A stretch of 64,000 bases of DNA from assembly GCA_022821965.1 (NCBI GenBank), contig JAJECN010000036.1:1-64000 (forward strand). Reading direction: 5' to 3'. Below are positions 41,870 to 48,971 of this stretch, in pieces. Origin of the DNA: Candidatus Poribacteria bacterium. GTDB taxonomy: Bacteria > Poribacteria > WGA-4E > WGA-3G. How positions within the stretch are numbered: position 1 is the stretch's first letter; each line of letters opens with the position of its first letter. The position numbers and the translations under genes were made by a program. Under the pieces are notes generated by a model. It was not told the DNA's origin, ran no database searches, and saw nothing but the letters and a program-made list of their open reading frames with translations.

Positions 41870-41950
41870 AGTTATCGGTCGTCAGTTATCAGGCATCAGT
41901 TACAAGAGGTTTCCTTAAACGATACCCCTCTTAACTGATAACCGATAACT
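41870..41950. repeat. Dispersed AGTTATCGGTTATCAGTTAA-type repeat, inverted pair
   Basis: TTAACTGATAACCGATAACT at 41931-41950 is identical to 11492-11511. A near-inverted copy (AGTTATCGGT-CG-TCAGTTATC) lies at 41870-41890. Together they could form a long stem between the Gfo/Idh and moxR genes. Confidence 0.55.
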
Positions 41951-41976
41951 GAAAGCGAACGAAGTGAGCGAACCGA

Positions 41977-43026
41977 TTACCAGTTATCTCTGGTGACATA
42001 GAGAGAACGGTTTTCCATCGGGAGTGAGATGTGCTTACCGCCGAGCCGATGCGATTCGATCATGCCCATGAGCGTCTCTTGACTGCGACGTGCGAGGTGG
42101 ACGGGTCCCTTGGTCTCGCGGTCTTCATCAAGGGCTTCGGCGATGTCGGTGATTCCCATAACGGTGCCTGTCGCACGGGATGTTTCTGGGAACGGCACCT
42201 CTTCAAAGAACGTCCCATCCTTTTTTCGGAATTGGATTTCTCTGCTGTTGTTTTGCACACGGATTTTGCCACCTGTACCGCAGACCTCATATTCGGGTCC
42301 CGTGCCTGCGGTATTGTACCCGTGAACACCATTGGAATAGCGGATATAACCGCAGGCGATGCCCGGATCGACATTCAGACGATTACCGTCCCAATCTGAA
42401 TCATTGCATATAATAGCGCCTTGCACGAAGTCAACCTCCGGATCACCGGCGAGGAAGAGGAGCATGTCTGCGGCGTGGGTCAAGCCCCAGAGCGCGGAAC
42501 TAGCACCGTATTGGGCAATGGAGCATTGGACATCGCCGATTTCGCCAGCATCCACGAGTTCGCGGATTTTGCGATAAATCGGCATGTAACGGCGTTGTGT
42601 GCCGTAGTTGAATTTGACCCCGTGCTTTTGAACGATGTCTACCATGATGTCTGCTTCCTCCATAGAGCAGCAGAGCGGTTTTTCGCAGTAGATACCCTTG
42701 ACACCGTTTTCAGCGGCGAAGACGGTCATGTCGGCGTGGGGACCGGGACGCGTGGCGATACAGACGATATCGGGTTTCTCTTTTTCAATCATCTCTTGGT
42801 AGTCTGTATAGGCGCGCTCGGCTCCGTAGCGTTGTCTGATGGTTTCGGCTTTTTCCGCAAAGACATCAGAAACGGCAACGAGGTCTGTTCGGTCACAAGC
42901 GACGGCTGCTGCGGCATGCGAAAAGGGTTGCCATATAAAACTGTCGGGTCTGCCTGCGACTTCGTCGTCGATGGTCGCGCCCATCCGTCCGCATCCGATG
43001 AGACAGGCTTTGTATGTGCGTGGCAT
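41977..43026 (-). CDS. Gfo/Idh/MocA-family oxidoreductase
   Basis: This 349-residue NAD(P)-dependent dehydrogenase is of the glucose-fructose oxidoreductase/inositol dehydrogenase family, which acts on sugars and cyclitols. The Rossmann loop is CLIGCGRMGATIDDE and the family block is GIYCEKPLCCSMEEAD, with the catalytic-type Lys in EKP. The C-terminal alpha/beta substrate domain is complete. GGAG precedes the ATG. It shares the general plan of the genes at 47144 and 48971 but is clearly divergent from them. It lies downstream of an intact toxin-antitoxin pair and a sulfatase-like gene in the sugar/oxygenase block, so a carbohydrate-derived substrate is likely. The exact substrate is unknown. 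Confidence 0.88.
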   Translation of the reverse strand: MPRTYKACLIGCGRMGATIDDEVAGRPDSFIWQPFSHAAAAVACDRTDLVAVSDVFAEKAETIRQRYGAERAYTDYQEMIEKEKPDIVCIATRPGPHADMTVFAAENGVKGIYCEKPLCCSMEEADIMVDIVQKHGVKFNYGTQRRYMPIYRKIRELVDAGEIGDVQCSIAQYGASSALWGLTHAADMLLFLAGDPEVDFVQGAIICNDSDWDGNRLNVDPGIACGYIRYSNGVHGYNTAGTGPEYEVCGTGGKIRVQNNSREIQFRKKDGTFFEEVPFPETSRATGTVMGITDIAEALDEDRETKGPVHLARRSQETLMGMIESHRLGGKHISLPMENRSLYVTRDNW

Positions 43027-43084
43027 AAATTTCTCCTTTATGAGACGGCACCTTTATGAATTCGGATAATCGTATAGTCCTGAA

Positions 43085-43363
43085 TTATGGGTTATACGCT
43101 TTTCCTCGCGTAGAGATACTCAGGACGATACATTTTTGATTTTGTGAGTCTACTTCATAGATTATCCTATAACTTCCAACACGATAGCGATACTGCCCAA
43201 TGTGAGAGCCTTTGAGTTTGACGATATTGGGTCCAAAGAAGGGATTCTGGATTAACCGTTCAATTGCCTCATCAATCCGGCGTTCCATATTGGTATCAAG
43301 ACCGTTGTAATCCGCTTGTGCCCTACCGGTGAATTGAATTTCAAACACCTCGTTTAACATCAT
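43085..43363 (-). CDS. RelE/ParE-family toxin
   Basis: This 92-residue basic protein has the RelE/ParE fold pattern: FEIQFTGRAQADYNGLD, IDEAIERLIQNPFFGPNIVKL, YRYRVGSYRIIYEVD and a final IVLSISTRGKAY. GSYRIIYEVD is the characteristic core strand of RelE-type mRNA interferases. Its start overlaps the antitoxin gene by 23 bases, the usual coupled layout. Unlike the decayed pair at 21.9-22.2 kb it is intact. Two consecutive ATGs are possible and the difference is trivial. Whether it cuts ribosome-bound mRNA (RelE) or poisons gyrase (ParE) cannot be told by eye. Confidence 0.85.
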   Translation of the reverse strand: MMLNEVFEIQFTGRAQADYNGLDTNMERRIDEAIERLIQNPFFGPNIVKLKGSHIGQYRYRVGSYRIIYEVDSQNQKCIVLSISTRGKAYNP

Positions 43364-43571
43364 CCCAACTTTTAAGTCTACCTGCTTTCACATCGGCTTC
43401 AGCTTGTTTTAGGCTTTTGATAACTTCGGGATCGCTTGCCAATTCATACGTTGCTTCCCATGCCTCCTTATCGTAGAGATAGTTCATATAATCAATAGCG
43501 GCTCTGAGTTTCTCGGTCGGAAGTCGCTCGATTAACATCACTGCCTGCTGCTGGAGGTTTGATTTCTTCAT
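43341..43571 (-). CDS. Antitoxin partner of the RelE/ParE toxin
   Basis: This 76-residue protein reads MKKSNLQQQAVMLIERLPTE then AIDYMNYLYDKEAWEATYEL and DVKAGRLKSWDDVKRGV. The N-terminal helix pattern and the acidic tail ending in a W-DDV-RG motif match small type II antitoxins (DUF2281/Phd-like set) that precede RelE toxins. The tail presumably wraps the toxin. It is first in the two-gene minus-strand operon and overlaps the toxin start by 23 bases. DNA binding and autorepression are expected from the family but not shown by a clear operator here. Confidence 0.78.
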   Translation of the reverse strand: MKKSNLQQQAVMLIERLPTEKLRAAIDYMNYLYDKEAWEATYELASDPEVIKSLKQAEADVKAGRLKSWDDVKRGV

Positions 43572-43755
43572 CAGAGGAACTCCTTAAAGGGTTGACTTTC
43601 CATTGGTTTATTTTGTTAATAGGTTACCAGAACTCTGAACGGTTTTCAAGTCTATCGGAGGTTACTGAGTGCCGTTAGGAGATTTAGTCTACGGATAAAC
43701 TAAATCTGTTCCTTGTATTACATTCGCACCTACCGTGATTGGAAAACCTAAAAAG

Positions 43756-45210
43756 TTACTCACCAGTGTAGAGTTTGCCGAAGTAAGGACGGAAGCCCTC
43801 GGGTCCGGGAAAACCGTTCCAGTAGTTGGCATCGGCGGGAAAAGCGTCCTCACCACCGCTACGAAGCCACGCGATGAGCGCAGGATCGGTACCGCGACGT
43901 TCAATTTCATCAACAGCAGCAGCGTGCAGTTTCGCAACAACATCGGGATGTTCACTGGCAACGTCGTCTAATTCACCGAGTCGGACGAGTTTTGAATTTT
44001 CAGGTTTCGTGCCGACCTCTAAACTCCACTCACGGTCGAAAGCGGTGAAGAGATTGAGATTCGGGTTCTGTGTACTGTTTTCCCACCGCTCAATACTTCC
44101 GCCTGAAAGCGCAAGCTGCCTTTCGCCGGTTTCTCCGTTTCGGGCTGGGGTTAGGATATCGTGTCCCTCAATACCGTCAGGACGTTCCTCGCCCAAGATA
44201 TTGAGAATCGTCGGGAAGAAATCCTGTGGTTGGACGATGACATTGCTTCTCCCTGTGTCCCCATCCGGAAGTCGAATAAAGAGAGGGACATGTGCCTCCT
44301 GCTGACGGACGGGTTGTCCTTTACCAAACCTACCGCGTTCACCGACATTTGTGCCGTGGTCCGCGGTAAAAATAACAGCAGTGTTCTTATCAAGACCAGT
44401 AGACTCAAGAGCATCAAGGAACTGTCCGAAGCAGTGATCCATCCATGTCGTTTTAGCGGCATATTGCGCTTTGATATGCTGTCTCGCTTCATCTGAGAGT
44501 TCAGCATTACCCCGTGCACCGAGGCTACGCGGATCGACACGTCCGTCGTAACCGGGACGGGTGTCGTATTTTTTCATGAACTCAAGCGGGGCATCCCAAG
44601 GTTCATGCGGATCGAAGCAATCTATCCAGAGGAAGAAATTATCACGTTTGGCGTTATCTTTGAGGAATTGTGCAGCGGTGTTAAAGAGTTTTGCGCAGTT
44701 CCAGTCTTCCGGTTTCTTTCGGTTTCTGTTTGCGCGGGCGTAGCTGCGGAGCATTCCCGATTCAGCGGCTTTGTCATCAATGCAATCGAAAAGTGGTTGC
44801 CGGGTCCAGTTATCGGGCCATGCTACAGTATCGGTGATCCAATCTCTATCGACTTCTGCACCGCGAACGAAGGTCCACGCGTGGAAGGGCCAGTCGAAAT
44901 TGTGTCCGCCGTTGACGAGATGCGGTGTATCATGAATGAGTTGTGTTGCGTAACCGTTTCCTGCGAGTGTCCACGGTAAGGTTTGGCGTTCGTGACGTAG
45001 TGGTTTCCAAGGGTGAAAGGGCGCGCCGTATTGCCCAGTGATGACATCCGTCCGGTAGGGGATCGTTGGAAAACTGGCACAGAAAGCGTAGTCATAAGCC
45101 AAGGCTTTGGAAGCAAACCGATCAATGTTGGGTGTTTCTATCCAGTCGTTTCCATTTGCGCCAATATAGTCGTAGCGGAGTGTATCGATAACAATGTAAG
45201 CAAGGTTCAT
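43756..45210 (-). CDS. Sulfatase-like alkaline phosphatase superfamily protein with Thr at the nucleophile position
   Basis: The 484-residue protein follows the sulfatase fold: N-terminal AYIVIDTLRYDYIG with metal ligand Asp9, and FTADHGTNVGERGRFGKG for the C-terminal metal site. The expected (C/S)-x-P-x-R formylglycine motif appears as TIPYR (49-53), with Thr in place of Cys or Ser. A Thr cannot be converted to formylglycine. Thr is the nucleophile in related phosphodiesterases and in LtaS-type enzymes. This protein may thus be a phosphoric-ester hydrolase rather than a sulfatase. It has no signal peptide, another departure from classical sulfatases. It is co-directional with two PhyH genes. 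Confidence 0.82.
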   Translation of the reverse strand: MNLAYIVIDTLRYDYIGANGNDWIETPNIDRFASKALAYDYAFCASFPTIPYRTDVITGQYGAPFHPWKPLRHERQTLPWTLAGNGYATQLIHDTPHLVNGGHNFDWPFHAWTFVRGAEVDRDWITDTVAWPDNWTRQPLFDCIDDKAAESGMLRSYARANRNRKKPEDWNCAKLFNTAAQFLKDNAKRDNFFLWIDCFDPHEPWDAPLEFMKKYDTRPGYDGRVDPRSLGARGNAELSDEARQHIKAQYAAKTTWMDHCFGQFLDALESTGLDKNTAVIFTADHGTNVGERGRFGKGQPVRQQEAHVPLFIRLPDGDTGRSNVIVQPQDFFPTILNILGEERPDGIEGHDILTPARNGETGERQLALSGGSIERWENSTQNPNLNLFTAFDREWSLEVGTKPENSKLVRLGELDDVASEHPDVVAKLHAAAVDEIERRGTDPALIAWLRSGGEDAFPADANYWNGFPGPEGFRPYFGKLYTGE

Positions 45211-45230
45211 ATATTTCTCCGTTAGTTTAC

Positions 45231-45247
45231 GGCACGCGGCGCGTGCC
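45231..45247. repeat. REP-like hairpin between PhyH and sulfatase-like genes
   Basis: GGCACGC-GGC-GCGTGCC followed by TAC: a perfect 7-bp stem with a 3-base loop. A sister element at 48955-48971 has the same plan and the same TAC flank. Confidence 0.55.
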
Positions 45248-45258
45248 TACTACTTTAC

Positions 45259-46005
45259 TTACCATTTTGGGATTGCGCCGAGCAAGAGTTGCTGTTGCGG
45301 TGTCCCCTCTTCTCGGAGTTTTGTGACGCGAGGACCGTCAAAAGGTTCTCTGGATTTCATCCAGGCGTTTTGATAGCACATGAGGCAGACGCGACGACGT
45401 TGTGAGGAATTGTTAGCAGCACCCCGATGCCATGTCCATCCATCAAACATAACGGCTTGTCCGGGGGAGACGAGAACCCGTTTCTCATCAGGCAATTCAA
45501 CGGGAGTCGGGGGTGGACGGAAAGGTGCCCTATGACTGCCGGGTTGGATAACCGTGGGACCGTTGTCGTCGGTAACTTCGTCGAGATAGTAGCCACAATT
45601 GATCTGTGCCGGTAGACTCCCATAAGGCGTTCCGTTCGGTGCAACGGGCCAGGGACCGTCACGGTGCCAATGCTGATCTGGCGTTCCGGGTTCGGTGATA
45701 CGTGCTGTTGCGCTGTGGAGTTGGACACAGGTGCCTAATATCGCTTCCATCCGCTTTAGTACCGGAGGGTTGTCCAACAGAAATGCGAACCGATCGTCCT
45801 CCTCAAGGAGTTCACCGATGAATTGGCTTTTGTCTCTGCGTTCGTAGCTTTCATCAAGTGCCTCGCGCAACGACTCGAGCTGTTCTGGTGTTGCTGCATC
45901 GTCAACGATGAGATAACCCCAATTGAGGAAGAAGTTGACCTCTTGTTGCAGTTGGTGATCCAGTTCAACATTGAGTGTTGGTGGCACTACGCTCGGATTT
46001 GCCAT
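45259..46005 (-). CDS. Phytanoyl-CoA dioxygenase (PhyH) family protein
   Basis: This 248-residue Fe(II)/2-oxoglutarate oxygenase shows the metal-binding HxD in QHWHRDGPWPVA, GPTVIQPGSHRAPF in the core, and the distal His with the 2-oxoglutarate Arg in GWTWHRGAANNSSQRRRVCL. A longer frame to 46119 would overlap the upstream PhyH gene. The ATG at 46005 has a perfect GGAGG that lies inside the end of that gene, only four bases past its stop. The pair is therefore translationally coupled. The two proteins are not closely similar to one another, so they may act on successive substrates. The substrate is unknown. Confidence 0.87.
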   Translation of the reverse strand: MANPSVVPPTLNVELDHQLQQEVNFFLNWGYLIVDDAATPEQLESLREALDESYERRDKSQFIGELLEEDDRFAFLLDNPPVLKRMEAILGTCVQLHSATARITEPGTPDQHWHRDGPWPVAPNGTPYGSLPAQINCGYYLDEVTDDNGPTVIQPGSHRAPFRPPPTPVELPDEKRVLVSPGQAVMFDGWTWHRGAANNSSQRRRVCLMCYQNAWMKSREPFDGPRVTKLREEGTPQQQLLLGAIPKW

Positions 46006-46009
46006 GGGA

Positions 46010-46834
46010 TTATGCCTCCTTAATTGCCTCTTGATCGGCGGTTGCCCATTCTTCCCAACGTTCTTCGTCGGATTGGAGGAAGCCAGAGTTGCATCGCGGT
46101 TGAAGTTGCTCATCGACACCGAGGAGCCGCATGTGTTGATGATTATTGGCGGCTTTTGCGGCTTCCAACAATTTTTGGGTATGCGGACCTGTGTGATGGT
46201 CAGTGTGTTTCAGCCACGTCAGGTTGTAATAAATGCTGAAGAAATAGCGTAACTTGTCGGAAGTATTTGGTGTACCAGAATGGATGAGTCCGTTGTGTGT
46301 GATGACGACATCACCGGCTCCCATGTGGATGAGTGTTTCGTCGGGATGTGGAACTCCGCGTTGCGAGTCTTCCATAGTAATCGGCTTCCGGTGCGAACCA
46401 ACAATGACCCGGAGAGGTCCGAATTCATCCGTCAAGTCTTGCAGATAAGAGATGGCGTTGATAGCGTTCGGGCGGTGATACGCGTCGGTATAGGGAACAT
46501 GTGCCCACCGATCGCGGTGCCAGCCAGAGACCCTCCCTTCCGCTTTTTCCTTTTCCATCGGTGGAAACGCTGCGAGCGTGAGGTTATCTAATTGCACGAA
46601 AGGTCCCATCACTTTTTCTATAAACTCAAGGATTGTGGGATGCGAGACGGCGGACCACATCAGTTCGGGTGCTAATTCAAGCGTGTTTCCGAACCAGGTC
46701 TGTCCGTCGTTGGCTGCGGAGAGTTCGGCGTGTTTCTCGCGCCAACTTTGCATCTGGGGTTCATCAAAGACTTTTTCAAATATTGCAAAGCCGTCGGTCT
46801 TATAGGTTTCAAAGCGTTCATCTAATGTTGGCAT
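46010..46834 (-). CDS. Phytanoyl-CoA dioxygenase (PhyH) family protein
   Basis: This 274-residue oxygenase shows the HxD in SGWHRDRWAHVP, GPLRVIVGSHRKPI, and the distal His in VVITHNGLIHSGTPNTSDKLR, followed by the conserved Arg. The N-terminal half (YKTDGFAIFEKVFDEPQMQSW) is typical. The ATG directly follows the second box of a dispersed leader repeat (CGAACCGCAAGGA, then ATTAAAAA), which can serve as its ribosome binding site at slightly long spacing. A MITE-like element interrupts that leader upstream. It is the first gene of a PhyH-PhyH-sulfatase-like run. The substrate is unknown. Confidence 0.87.
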   Translation of the reverse strand: MPTLDERFETYKTDGFAIFEKVFDEPQMQSWREKHAELSAANDGQTWFGNTLELAPELMWSAVSHPTILEFIEKVMGPFVQLDNLTLAAFPPMEKEKAEGRVSGWHRDRWAHVPYTDAYHRPNAINAISYLQDLTDEFGPLRVIVGSHRKPITMEDSQRGVPHPDETLIHMGAGDVVITHNGLIHSGTPNTSDKLRYFFSIYYNLTWLKHTDHHTGPHTQKLLEAAKAANNHQHMRLLGVDEQLQPRCNSGFLQSDEERWEEWATADQEAIKEA

Positions 46835-46846
46835 TTTTTAATTTTT

Positions 46847-47021
46847 CCTTGCGGTTCGGTCAGACAGGTTATACCATTTCTAAAAGTTTATATCGCATTA
46901 ACCGCCCTTTAGTGCACAGACTAACAGTCTATGCTACAAGGGAACACAAACTAAAAGTTTGTGCTACAATTTCAATCAGAAATGGTATTAGATATCTAAC
47001 GCGCTTCTCCGTAGATCCGCC
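46847..47021 (-). repeat. Two-box leader repeat, copy C, split by a MITE
   Basis: On the minus strand GGCGGATCTACGG (47021-47009) and CGAACCGCAAGG (46858-46847) are the same two boxes as in copies A and B, but 150 bases apart. Removing the 118-base element at 46871-46988 leaves 32 bases, against 31 in the other copies. Confidence 0.75.
46871..46988. mobile_element. 118-bp MITE-like element
   Basis: The ends are perfect 11-bp inverted repeats, ATACCATTTCT (46871-46881) and AGAAATGGTAT (46978-46988). Inside are two related units of about 26 bases, each a small hairpin (AGACT-AACAGTCT and ACAAACT-AAAGTTTGT) followed by GCTACAA. It has no coding capacity. It lies inside a leader repeat, which shows that it moved as a unit. 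Confidence 0.75.
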
Positions 47022-47143
47022 CTCCGCTACGCTTACGGGCTCAGGTTTTAGTTTAAATCTCAAAAAAATGTTAAAAATTAACCAGAAACCCGGGCATGCC
47101 GAAATAGAGAGTAATTCAAAGGCACATACCAAAAAATACAAAT

Positions 47144-48088
47144 TTATTCGCGCAGTCCACTGAGGATTGCTTCGGCAAGTTGCATGGTTTTAACAGCTTC
47201 GTCAAGGTTGGCGGCGGGGAATGAAACAGGCGTGTCAGATTTGACACAGTCTAAGAAATACCTGTTCTGCTCAACAGTGCCGCCGGTGCCTGCTTCCGTG
47301 AGTTTGTGTTGCGTGCCATCACAGAAAACCGTTCCTTGGGAGACCCCTTCAAGGTATGCGGAGATGTCTCTGCCGTGAATCTCATAGCGTTCAAGGCGTG
47401 CATCTGTCGTGTAATTGGCGATGTGTTGAGCGACACACCCGTTATCAAACAGGATGAGCGCAGCGTGGACATCTTTGTAATCTGAGATTGCCCGCTGCAC
47501 GACACTATGAACTTCTTGGACCTCGGCTTCAGCGATGGCGCGGATTGTATCGAGGGCGTGGATCGGTGTTTCCAAGAACATATTGTCCATCAGGTGTTCT
47601 GGAAACCTGCCTGTCAGTCGGGTAATACTCTTGTGGAATTCACCAACGATTTGTGTGACGGGACCGCGTGCGGTTACCTGTCGTTTCGCTTCAACGATGA
47701 TCGGGTGAAAACGACGGTTCCAGCCCACCATCCCTTTCGCACCTGTCCGTTCTGCAGCACTGCGCAGGGCAACTGTCTCCGCAACGCTCATCCCCGGTGG
47801 TTTTTCTAACAGCGTATGGACACCGCGTTCAAAGCAAGGAAGTGCCGCTTCACCGTTGAGGTGTGCGGGTGTGGCGACAAAGATAGCATCTAAGGTTTCG
47901 TTGTCTAACAATGCCTCGATGTTCTCATAGCGGTTTGAGACGTTGAACATGTCTGCTGCATTGTTTCGTGCTCCTTCAACCGGATCGCATACAGCAACGA
48001 GGTCGGTATCGTCAAATTCTGAGAGGATTTTCATGTGACCGCGACCTCTACCGCCGCAGCCGATGACAGCAACTTGTAGTTTCGACAT
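47144..48088 (-). CDS. Gfo/Idh/MocA-family oxidoreductase
   Basis: This 314-residue NAD(P)-dependent sugar/cyclitol dehydrogenase-type protein has the nucleotide loop VAVIGCGGRGRGHMKIL and the family block VHTLLEKPPGMSVAE with the catalytic-type Lys (EKP). A shortened C-terminal substrate domain ends in AVKTMQLAEAILSGLRE. AAGGAG precedes the ATG. It lies between a PhyH gene upstream and the split leader repeat downstream, within an alternating Gfo/Idh - PhyH block. The substrate is not determinable; the family spans myo-inositol, aminosugars and biliverdin. Confidence 0.88.
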   Translation of the reverse strand: MSKLQVAVIGCGGRGRGHMKILSEFDDTDLVAVCDPVEGARNNAADMFNVSNRYENIEALLDNETLDAIFVATPAHLNGEAALPCFERGVHTLLEKPPGMSVAETVALRSAAERTGAKGMVGWNRRFHPIIVEAKRQVTARGPVTQIVGEFHKSITRLTGRFPEHLMDNMFLETPIHALDTIRAIAEAEVQEVHSVVQRAISDYKDVHAALILFDNGCVAQHIANYTTDARLERYEIHGRDISAYLEGVSQGTVFCDGTQHKLTEAGTGGTVEQNRYFLDCVKSDTPVSFPAANLDEAVKTMQLAEAILSGLRE

Positions 48089-48113
48089 GGTTTTCTCCTT
48101 CGACGGGTAAAGC

Positions 48114-48141
48114 GTCGCGATTCTATTGAGAGGGTCGCGAC
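48114..48141. repeat. Palindrome between PhyH and Gfo/Idh genes
   Basis: GTCGCGA (48114-48120) and TCGCGAC (48135-48141) form a perfect 7-bp stem with a 14-base loop, in the 60-base gap between the two genes. It is another of the small palindromes that fill gaps in this block. Confidence 0.45.
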
Positions 48142-48148
48142 ATAGCGT

Positions 48149-48937
48149 TTAGTGCCGGATGTGGGGTGCCTCCATAACTTCTCGCTGTTCAGGGGACATA
48201 TCCTCAATGTAATCGGGATACGTAACCTGATGTGCCCCGACCCCATAAGACTGGAATCCAGGGCTGAACTTGTAGAGCAGTGCGCGTCGTTGATGGCTGC
48301 CTGTCCACGGAAGCGTGCCGTGTGTCAAGGTTTCAGTGAAAATCACGGCATCGCCAGCCTTAGCATTGACTTCAAGCACCAGATTCTGGTATTCCTCGTA
48401 CCGCTTCATGCTGCTGGGACAGGGGAGGTTCGCCTTGTGGCTGCCCGGGACGATAGCCAAACCTCCATCGCCGGGTCCCTCGTCAGCGAGCATGTATTCG
48501 ACGACAGTCAAGCCTGTGTATATCCGTCCATATTTGAAGAAGTAGGCTTCGGAGAAATTGGGGCGTTCAATCCCGCCACCGTGTAAAGTGCCGCCTTCTG
48601 TCCCTTTTTCCATGGCGATTAAACCGGGACCGTGGTCGAGTCGATACTGTTTGCCCAATGCCTCTTCAAGGCAGGGTTTAACATTGGGATGCACGAGGAG
48701 ATTGCGAAACGGTTCACACCAAGGTTTCTCCCATGCGAGCATGCCCCCCATGTCCATCCGGTGCGCTGTGCCGGAGAGTGCAGCGGAACCGCCTGCCAGA
48801 GAGCTGTCGCGTTCCCTGAGTCCTTCGATGTGATGATCGATGGCAGCGTTACATTGTGCTACTTCTTCTTCTGTCAAAGCGTTTTCGACGATGATGTATC
48901 CTGTCAAATCGAATAGGTACTTTTGATCTTCGTTCAT
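48149..48937 (-). CDS. Phytanoyl-CoA dioxygenase (PhyH) family protein
   Basis: This 262-residue oxygenase starts MNEDQKYLFDLTGYIIVENAL. The usual Fe-binding HxD region is altered: the core reads EGGTLHGGGIERPNFSEAY, so the first motif is HGG rather than HxD. GGLAIVPGSHKANLPCP, VIFTETLTHGTLPW and the Arg in SHQRRALLYKF are conserved. The missing Asp could abolish iron binding, or be compensated as in halogenase-type relatives, which replace it with Gly or Ala. GGAG at good spacing supports the start at 48937 over an ATG 24 bases upstream. It is flanked by two Gfo/Idh genes. Confidence 0.82.
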   Translation of the reverse strand: MNEDQKYLFDLTGYIIVENALTEEEVAQCNAAIDHHIEGLRERDSSLAGGSAALSGTAHRMDMGGMLAWEKPWCEPFRNLLVHPNVKPCLEEALGKQYRLDHGPGLIAMEKGTEGGTLHGGGIERPNFSEAYFFKYGRIYTGLTVVEYMLADEGPGDGGLAIVPGSHKANLPCPSSMKRYEEYQNLVLEVNAKAGDAVIFTETLTHGTLPWTGSHQRRALLYKFSPGFQSYGVGAHQVTYPDYIEDMSPEQREVMEAPHIRH

Positions 48938-48954
48938 CGTTGTTCTCCTGTTAT

Positions 48955-48971
48955 GGCACACGGTGTGTGCC
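48955..48971. repeat. REP-like hairpin between Gfo/Idh and PhyH genes
   Basis: GGCACAC-GGT-GTGTGCC followed by TAC: same plan as 45231-45247. It touches the stop codon of the Gfo/Idh gene. Confidence 0.55.
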
